Below are positions 30,458 to 35,215 of a stretch of 35,215 nucleotides of DNA, in pieces (position 1 is the stretch's first letter; every line of letters starts with the position of its first letter). A program made the position numbers and the translations under genes. Below the pieces are notes generated by a model. It was not told the DNA's origin. It searched no databases and saw nothing but the letters and a program-made list of their open reading frames with translations. Source of the stretch: an uncultured Clostridia bacterium (GTDB lineage Bacteria; Bacillota; Clostridia; Christensenellales; Borkfalkiaceae); the NCBI GenBank assembly GCA_947595585.1, contig CANQET010000015.1, forward strand, positions 1-35,215, read 5' to 3'.

Positions 30458-30951
30458 AGACGCTCACCGTGGGGACGATCTTAAAGCCGCAGGGCATCCG
30501 CGGCGAACTCAAGGTGAAGCCCTTCACCGACAGCGCGGAGACCTTCCGCAAATTCGGGAGCGTCCGCATCGACGGCGAGGCCTATAAGGTGCTCTCCGTG
30601 CGCACGGGAGACGGCATGGTCTACCTCGCCCTCCGCGGCGTGCCCGACCGCAACGCAGCCGAACTTCTGCGCGGGAAGCCTGTGGAGATCTTGCGGGAGG
30701 AGGCCCCCGAGCTCCCCGAGGGAAGCTATTATATCGCCGACCTCTTGGGGGCGGAGATCGTCACCGAAACGGGGGAAGTTTTGGGGCATTTGAAGGACGT
30801 GACGAAGGCGGGCACGGATATCTACACGTTGGAGACGGACGGACGGGAGATCCTGTTCCCCGCGGCGGAGGGCGTCGTCCTCTCCGTCGACCTTGCCATG
30901 CGCCGCATCACGGTAGAGAAAAAACGCTATCTCGAAGTTGCCGTTTTATAA
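30454..30951 (+). CDS. rimM: ribosome maturation factor RimM
   Basis: RimM binds ribosomal protein S19 and assists 30S head assembly. The 165 residues show its two barrels: an N-terminal RimM domain (VGTILKPQGIRGELKVKPFT, residues 5-24) and a C-terminal PRC-barrel (EGSYYIADLLGAEIVTETGE, then VLGHLKDVTKAGTDIYTLE). GGAGG lies before the ATG, which overlaps the tmk stop. An in-frame start at 30427 lies inside tmk and is rejected. The usual partner trmD is separated from it by an inserted ABC transporter pair. Confidence 0.93.
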   Translation: MKTLTVGTILKPQGIRGELKVKPFTDSAETFRKFGSVRIDGEAYKVLSVRTGDGMVYLALRGVPDRNAAELLRGKPVEILREEAPELPEGSYYIADLLGAEIVTETGEVLGHLKDVTKAGTDIYTLETDGREILFPAAEGVVLSVDLAMRRITVEKKRYLEVAVL

Positions 30952-30968
30952 CAAAACGGGAGGGGCCT

Positions 30969-31667
30969 ATGTCGATTATTTTCGAATGCGACCGACTATA
31001 TAAGAGCTACGGCAAGATCCCGGCGCTTCTCGGCGTGGACTTGAAGATCCAAGCGGGGGGCGTCGTGGGGCTCCTCGGCCCCAACGGCAGCGGCAAGAGC
31101 ACGCTCATCAAGCTCGCCATGGGGATGCTACAGCCCACCGACGGCGCGATCCTCATCGAAGGCAAAGCGCCTTGCCCCGCGACCAAGGCGATCACGGCCT
31201 ATCTTCCCGACGCGAACTTCCTCACGGAGTGGATGCGCGTCGAGCAGGCCGTCGCCTTCAGCCGCGATATGTTTGCGGATTTCGATGAAGCCCGTGCCAA
31301 GGGCATGCTCGCGCGGCTCGGCATCGAACTCGGGCAGAAGATCAAGACGCTCTCCAAGGGGACCAAGGAAAAACTTGCCCTCATCCTCACCATGGCACGG
31401 AACGCAAAATTGTATATTCTCGATGAGCCGATCGCGGGCGTCGACCCCGCCGCGCGGGACTTCATCCTCGATACGGTGATGAAAAATCGTGCCCCCGGGT
31501 CGACGATCTTCCTCTGTACCCACCTCATTGCGGATATCGAGCCCGTCCTCACGCATGCGATCTTTTTGAACCGCGGCAAGGTCGTCCTCGATGAAGAGGT
31601 CGCAGCCGTGAAAGAGCGGACGGGCAAGACCCTCGATGAGCTCTTTCGGGAGGAATTCCGATGGTAG
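30969..31667 (+). CDS. ABC transporter ATP-binding protein (YtrB/YxlF-like)
   Basis: The 232-residue protein has all ABC ATPase motifs: Walker A GPNGSGKST (about 38-46), a signature in the variant form LSKGTKEKL, Walker B LYILDEP and the H-loop CTHL. The LSKGTKEKL signature and the small partner permease are typical of the YtrB/GntR-linked and related exporters, often involved in peptide-antibiotic or envelope-stress response. No GntR regulator is adjacent. It overlaps the permease by seven bases and lies between rimM and trmD. Confidence 0.9.
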   Translation: MSIIFECDRLYKSYGKIPALLGVDLKIQAGGVVGLLGPNGSGKSTLIKLAMGMLQPTDGAILIEGKAPCPATKAITAYLPDANFLTEWMRVEQAVAFSRDMFADFDEARAKGMLARLGIELGQKIKTLSKGTKEKLALILTMARNAKLYILDEPIAGVDPAARDFILDTVMKNRAPGSTIFLCTHLIADIEPVLTHAIFLNRGKVVLDEEVAAVKERTGKTLDELFREEFRW

Positions 31668-32470
31668 GAAAACTCTTGAAGCACGAACTTTGGGCGCTCT
31701 TCCGCATCTTGTTTTGTGTCGCGATCGCCGTCGTCGGCTTTGCGGTCCTGAGCCGCATCCTTTTCGCGGTGCGGCTTACGGCTTCCTCGGCGGGGGAAAA
31801 CTCCATGCTCTTCGAGATCGCACAGATCGTCTCGTTGCTCTTCTATATGTTCGCCATCGTCTCCTTCGTCTTCGTCGCGTTCGGGCTGGGCGTCCACCGC
31901 TTTTACCGCACGATGTTCACGGGAGAGGGGTATATGACGTTCTCCATCCCCGCAACGCCCATGCAGATCGTATGGGCCAAGCTCATCGCCGCCATCCTCG
32001 GCATCTTGTTTGCGTACGTCGTGAGCTTTGCCTCGCTGTGCATCTTTGCGATCGGTTGGCAGGCCGACGTGATGGAGGGGATCGCAAGCTTCTTCCAAAA
32101 CGTGTTTACGACCCTTGGAGACGACATCCGCGCGGCGCCGCTCCTCTTTGCGGAAAACGCCATCCTCTCCGCCGTGACGCTGCCGAGCCTTCTGCTCCTA
32201 TCTTACGCGCTCCTCTCGGTGGGGCAGCTCTTTACGTCGCACCGCAAGCTCATGTGCTTTGTCTTGGCGCTCGCGTTCATCTTCGGGCTCTCGTTTTTGG
32301 AGACCCTCCTCGTCGACCCCGTCGTCTATACCCTCCTCAGAGCGGTGCCCGCGGCGGTCGCAGAGCATCTCGCTGTCTGGCTCGATATCCTCGGGGCGCT
32401 TCTTACCGACGTCATCTGTATTTTCGTCGTGCGCTACATCTTGCGCAACAAAGTCAATTTGGTCGCATAA
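31661..32470 (+). CDS. ABC transporter permease (269 aa)
   Basis: A membrane protein with about six TM helices (near residues 14-35, 50-75, 101-130, 172-192, 200-215 and 238-258) and the motif RFYRTMFTGEGYMTFSIPAT on the first cytoplasmic loop, a feature of ABC-2 type permeases (conserved TGEGYLTFTLPV-type segment). Its start ATG lies within the last codons of the ATPase gene, so the two form one transporter. The substrate cannot be told from the sequence. Confidence 0.87.
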   Translation: MVGKLLKHELWALFRILFCVAIAVVGFAVLSRILFAVRLTASSAGENSMLFEIAQIVSLLFYMFAIVSFVFVAFGLGVHRFYRTMFTGEGYMTFSIPATPMQIVWAKLIAAILGILFAYVVSFASLCIFAIGWQADVMEGIASFFQNVFTTLGDDIRAAPLLFAENAILSAVTLPSLLLLSYALLSVGQLFTSHRKLMCFVLALAFIFGLSFLETLLVDPVVYTLLRAVPAAVAEHLAVWLDILGALLTDVICIFVVRYILRNKVNLVA

Positions 32471-32480
32471 CGGAGAAGGC

Positions 32481-32573
32481 ATGGGCAGGGCGTTCGGGAA
32501 GAGTTTGGGCGATCTCGGAAGACGGCTCTTCCGTGCCGCGTTCGCGATCCCGCTTGCGGCCTTTCTCGTGTAG
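32481..32573 (+). CDS. possible 30-residue amphipathic peptide
   Basis: GGAGAAGGC sits immediately before an ATG that opens 30 codons: MGRAFGKSLGDLGRRLFRAA, then a hydrophobic tail FAIPLAAFLV. The peptide is basic and amphipathic, like a small membrane-active or regulatory peptide. It lies in the 148-base gap between the permease and trmD. It may be spurious. Confidence 0.35.
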   Translation: MGRAFGKSLGDLGRRLFRAAFAIPLAAFLV

Positions 32574-32618
32574 TCGTCCGCAGGATCGACCGCAACGAAG
32601 CAGAAAGGAAAATAAGTC

Positions 32619-33284
32619 ATGAAGATCATCATTTTAACGCTCTTTCCCGAGATGTTTACGGCGCTCGGAGCGAGCATCATGGGTCGTGCACAGAAGGCGG
32701 GAAAACTTGAGATCGAGGTCGTGGATATCCGCAGCTACACCGAGGACAAGCACCAGAAGTGCGACGACTATCCCTTCGGCGGCGGCGCGGGCATGGTCAT
32801 GATGGCACAGCCCATCGGGAGTGCGATCGAGGCCGTCGATCCGAATCACAAGGCCCGCAGGATCTATCTCTCGCCCAAGGGGCGGCGGCTCGATCAGGAG
32901 CACGTCATCGCCCTTGCGGAGGAGGAGACCCTTGTTCTGCTCTGCGGACATTACGAGGGCGTCGACCAGCGTGCGATCGACCTCTTCATCGATGAAGAGC
33001 TCTCGATCGGCGACTACGTGCTCACGGGAGGAGAACTTCCCGCCATGGTGCTCACCGACTGCGTGGCGCGGTATATCGACGGGGTGCTCTCGCCCGCCTC
33101 GCTCGTGGATGAGAGCTTCTCCGATGGCCTCCTCGAATATCCGCAATATACGCGGCCCGTGGAGTATAGGGGGCTTACGGTGCCCGAAGTGCTGCGGAGC
33201 GGCAACCACGCCGAGATCGACCGTTGGCGCCACGAACAGGCCCTTGCCCTCACCCGCAAGCACCGCCCGGATCTCTTAAAATAA
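32619..33284 (+). CDS. trmD: tRNA (guanine-37-N1)-methyltransferase
   Basis: TrmD methylates G37 next to the anticodon, using S-adenosylmethionine, and prevents +1 frameshifting. The SPOUT trefoil-knot motifs are present: ILTLFPEMF at the start, SIMGRAQKAG, DDYPFGGGAGMVM, YLSPKGRRLDQ, LLCGHYEGVDQRAID and SIGDYVLTGGELP. At 221 residues it is shorter than typical (about 240), mainly at the C-terminus. AAAGGA precedes the ATG. It is followed by rbgA with only seven bases between, and rplS, the usual next gene, is absent. Confidence 0.95.
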   Translation: MKIIILTLFPEMFTALGASIMGRAQKAGKLEIEVVDIRSYTEDKHQKCDDYPFGGGAGMVMMAQPIGSAIEAVDPNHKARRIYLSPKGRRLDQEHVIALAEEETLVLLCGHYEGVDQRAIDLFIDEELSIGDYVLTGGELPAMVLTDCVARYIDGVLSPASLVDESFSDGLLEYPQYTRPVEYRGLTVPEVLRSGNHAEIDRWRHEQALALTRKHRPDLLK

Positions 33285-33291
33285 ATCTTCT

Positions 33292-34140
33292 ATGAAAACG
33301 ATACAGTGGTTCCCGGGGCACATGGCCAAGGCCATGCGCATGATGGAAGAAAATCTCAAGCTGTGCGATGCGGTCGTGTTCGTGCTCGACGCCCGTTGTC
33401 CCGCGGCAAGTTATAATCCCCGCCTGCGCGCGCTCGCGGGGCAAAAACCCGTGCTCTTCGTGCTCAACAAGAGCGATCTTGCCGATGGGAGACGGGACGA
33501 CGCCGCACTTCTTCGCACCGCGGGAAGGGCCGCGATCGCGGTCTCGGCGACGCCTGCCTTCGTCCGTCCGCTAAAGAGCGCCATGGCGGAGGTCGCGGCA
33601 GAGCGCATCGCCCGCAACCGTGCGAAGGGGATCGCGGGCAGGGTACGCTTCATGATCGCGGGGATCCCCAACACGGGCAAGTCTACGCTCATCAACCTGC
33701 TCGCGGGTAGCCGCAAGGCGCAGGTCGGCGATAAGGCGGGGGTGACCCGCGCGAAACAGTGGGTCGCGTGCGGCGATTTCGACCTCCTCGATACGCCAGG
33801 TACGATGCCGCCCGCATGCGAACGGCAGGACCTCGCCGCGCGGCTGGCCTTCGTCGGCAGCCTCAACGATGAGATCCTTGCCCTCGATGAAATCGCCCTG
33901 CTTCTTCTCGAAACATTGCAAAAATCTTACCCCATGTCCCTTGTTTTGCGCTACGGCACCGCGGAGGGGACCCCTTTGGAGCTCCTCGATGCCGTCTGCA
34001 AGAAGCGCGGCTTCCTCACGCGGGGCGGCTACGACTACGAGCGCGGCGAGCGGGCGGTGCTCGATGACCTGCGGCGGGGAAAGCTCGGGCGGATCTCCTT
34101 CGATAGTGACGAAGATCTTCGCGCCGTGGGGCTCATTTGA
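33292..34140 (+). CDS. rbgA: ribosome biogenesis GTPase RbgA (YlqF)
   Basis: RbgA is needed for late 50S assembly (incorporation of L16, L27 and L36). The 282-residue protein is a circularly permuted GTPase: the G4 motif NKSD (about 60-63) comes first, followed by G1 GIPNTGKST (about 122-130), G2 near GVTR and G3 DTPG. The N-terminus MKTIQWFPGHMAKAMRMMEE is diagnostic. A short C-terminal RNA-binding domain follows. It is co-transcribed with trmD and rnhB. Confidence 0.95.
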   Translation: MKTIQWFPGHMAKAMRMMEENLKLCDAVVFVLDARCPAASYNPRLRALAGQKPVLFVLNKSDLADGRRDDAALLRTAGRAAIAVSATPAFVRPLKSAMAEVAAERIARNRAKGIAGRVRFMIAGIPNTGKSTLINLLAGSRKAQVGDKAGVTRAKQWVACGDFDLLDTPGTMPPACERQDLAARLAFVGSLNDEILALDEIALLLLETLQKSYPMSLVLRYGTAEGTPLELLDAVCKKRGFLTRGGYDYERGERAVLDDLRRGKLGRISFDSDEDLRAVGLI

Positions 34141-34153
34141 GGGGGGGGATGCT

Positions 34154-34771
34154 ATGGATCTTTTGACGTATGAAAATGAATACTTCGCAAGAGGATATGC
34201 CGCCGTTGCGGGGGTGGATGAGGTCGGAAGAGGCCCTTTGGCGGGGCCTGTCGTCTGTGCTGCCGTCGTGCTTCCGCGCGAGGAGGCGCTCCGCGTTGCG
34301 GGGGTAGACGATTCCAAAAAACTCTCCAAAAAGAAGCGGGAGGCGCTTGCAGAGCGGATCCGCGAAGTCGCACGCGCTTACAACATCGTCGAGATCGACG
34401 CGGAGACGATCGACGAGATCAACATCCTGCAGGCGACCCGCCTCGGGATGAAACGGGCGGTGGAAGGGCTGAAGATCGCCGATTTCGTCCTCACGGACGG
34501 CAACATGACCCTCGATATCGCCCTGCCGCAGAGGAGCATCGTCAAGGGGGATGCCCTCGTCTACAGCATCGGCGCGGCGAGCATCCTCGCAAAAGTCTAC
34601 CGCGACGCGCTCATGTGTAGATTCGACGGCGAATTCCCCGAATACGGCTTTTGCCGCAACGTCGGCTATGGGACCGCCGAGCATATCGCGGCGATCCGGG
34701 AGTATGGAATATGCAAAATTCACCGCAAGACCTTCGTAAAAAAATTCTGGGACGGAAGGGAGAGGACCTGA
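34154..34771 (+). CDS. rnhB: ribonuclease HII
   Basis: RNase HII cuts RNA in RNA-DNA hybrids and single ribonucleotides in DNA. The catalytic acidic residues sit in GVDEVGRGPLAGPV (Asp and Glu around 21-22), the Asp of LTDGN and the Asp of VYRDALM. The 205-residue protein has the normal length, with GYGTAEHIAAI and HRKTF as expected near the C-terminus. The start at 34154 is chosen because homology begins there; the upstream in-frame part lies inside rbgA. The ribosome-binding site is the unusual G-run just after the rbgA stop. Confidence 0.94.
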   Translation: MDLLTYENEYFARGYAAVAGVDEVGRGPLAGPVVCAAVVLPREEALRVAGVDDSKKLSKKKREALAERIREVARAYNIVEIDAETIDEINILQATRLGMKRAVEGLKIADFVLTDGNMTLDIALPQRSIVKGDALVYSIGAASILAKVYRDALMCRFDGEFPEYGFCRNVGYGTAEHIAAIREYGICKIHRKTFVKKFWDGRERT

Positions 34772-35073
34772 CCGCGAAATACCTCAAAAAGCATGGGTAT
34801 AAGATCCTCGCCCGCAACTACACGACCCCCTTCGGCGAGGCGGATATCGTCGCCTTCAGCCCCGACGGCTACACGTGTTTTGTGGAAGTCAAAGCACGTG
34901 AGAGTGACGCCTTCGGGCTGCCCGCGGAGGCCGTGACCCGCGAAAAACAACAGAGGTACCGCCGCATTGCGCTCTACTACTGCACGGGAAAGAAACGGGA
35001 AGTGCCCGTGCGGTTTGATGTGGCGTCGGTGTGGGAGGGGGAGTTGGAGTATTTCGAGAATGCCTATATCTAA
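34711..35073 (+). CDS. yraN: YraN/UPF0102 family endonuclease-like protein
   Basis: A 120-residue protein with the UPF0102 pattern: LGRKGEDLTAKYLKKHGYKI, ARNYTTPFGEADIVA, CFVEVKARESDAFG and a final FDVASVWEGE. The fold is of the restriction-endonuclease-like (PD-(D/E)xK) type, with GEADIV and FVEVKAR as the core; the cellular role is not firmly established. The start at 34711 follows GGGAG and overlaps the end of rnhB by 61 bases in another frame, as is usual for this pair. Confidence 0.92.
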   Translation: MQNSPQDLRKKILGRKGEDLTAKYLKKHGYKILARNYTTPFGEADIVAFSPDGYTCFVEVKARESDAFGLPAEAVTREKQQRYRRIALYYCTGKKREVPVRFDVASVWEGELEYFENAYI

Positions 35074-35074
35074 C

Positions 35075-35105
35075 AAAAAACCGCACATGGGGTGCGGTTT
35101 TTTTC
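35075..35105 (+). terminator. terminator of the trmD-yraN block
   Basis: AAAAAACCGCAC pairs with GTGCGGTTTTTTT around ATGGG. The A-run on the left means that it could work on both strands. Confidence 0.9.
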
Positions 35106-35215
35106 TGGACTTCGTACTTACGAACTGCGGATAAGCTACGCAATACATCGTCGAACTGCGCTTTCCTTGGTCGTGTACGACAAAGTACACTCCCGTCGGA
35201 AATGCTCGTTCTCCT
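35106..35215 (+). repeat. dispersed intergenic repeat, copy 2 (cut by window end)
   Basis: Matches 13119-13240 in order and spacing: GGACTTCGTA, GAACTGCGGATAAGCTACGCA, TTTCCTTGGTC, GTGTAC-GACAAA-GTACAC, CTCCCGTCGG and CTCGTTCT. It begins immediately after the terminator and continues past the window. Confidence 0.8.

Overview
The window looks like chromosome of a GC-rich, low-complexity-intergenic member of the Firmicutes/Clostridia (probably an uncultured gut lineage). The grounds are strong GGAGG ribosome-binding sites, sigma-A promoters with exact 17-base spacers, an AddAB rather than RecBCD nuclease, pyruvate phosphate dikinase, and the Firmicutes-type rimM-trmD-rbgA-rnhB-yraN block. The genus cannot be fixed from the sequence alone.

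Layout. (1) 1-2530: a minus-strand accessory operon of small, acidic, AT-richer genes, including the anti-restriction protein ArdA and a DUF4326 protein. It abuts the 3' end of a tRNA-Glu gene, so it may be the end of an integrated element. (2) 2824-3292: a three-gene tRNA unit (fMet, Met, Glu) with its own promoter and terminator. (3) 3361-13021: housekeeping and unknown genes: hpt, a lipoprotein, addB-addA, a small membrane protein and a PRC-barrel protein. (4) 13022-14318: about 1.3 kb without genes, packed with hairpins and duplicated MITE-like repeats. (5) 14319-25513: the main point of interest, an ensemble of ten genes in three transcription units. (6) 25546-35215: ppdK, two poorly characterised genes, tmk-rimM, an ABC transporter pair, trmD, rbgA, rnhB and yraN, then a second copy of a dispersed repeat.

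The 14.3-25.5 kb ensemble reads as a bacterial ESCRT-like membrane-remodelling system joined to signalling or defence modules. Its core operon (promoter 16369-16397, terminator 25476-25513) encodes, in order: a YdjI-like SPFH protein with two zinc ribbons; a short helical protein with a hydrophobic N-terminus; two coiled-coil proteins resembling ESCRT-III/Snf7 family members, the second ending in a near-canonical MIM1 motif; a 1121-residue zinc-ribbon/TPR/TIR/62-residue-repeat/multi-TM protein; a tandem AAA+ ATPase with an N-terminal MIT-like helical bundle, a CbbX/SpoVK-type first AAA domain and a Vps4-like second one; and a zinc-ribbon trypsin-like protease without a signal peptide. Just upstream lie a zinc-ribbon/TPR protein, an unknown protein and a YidD-domain protein with two added TM helices. 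The model, which is inference, is that the SPFH protein and ESCRT-III-like polymers assemble at a stressed membrane, the Vps4-like ATPase remodels them through MIT-MIM contacts, and the TIR and protease proteins act as sensors or effectors. All domain assignments come from motif reading by eye, not from a database search.
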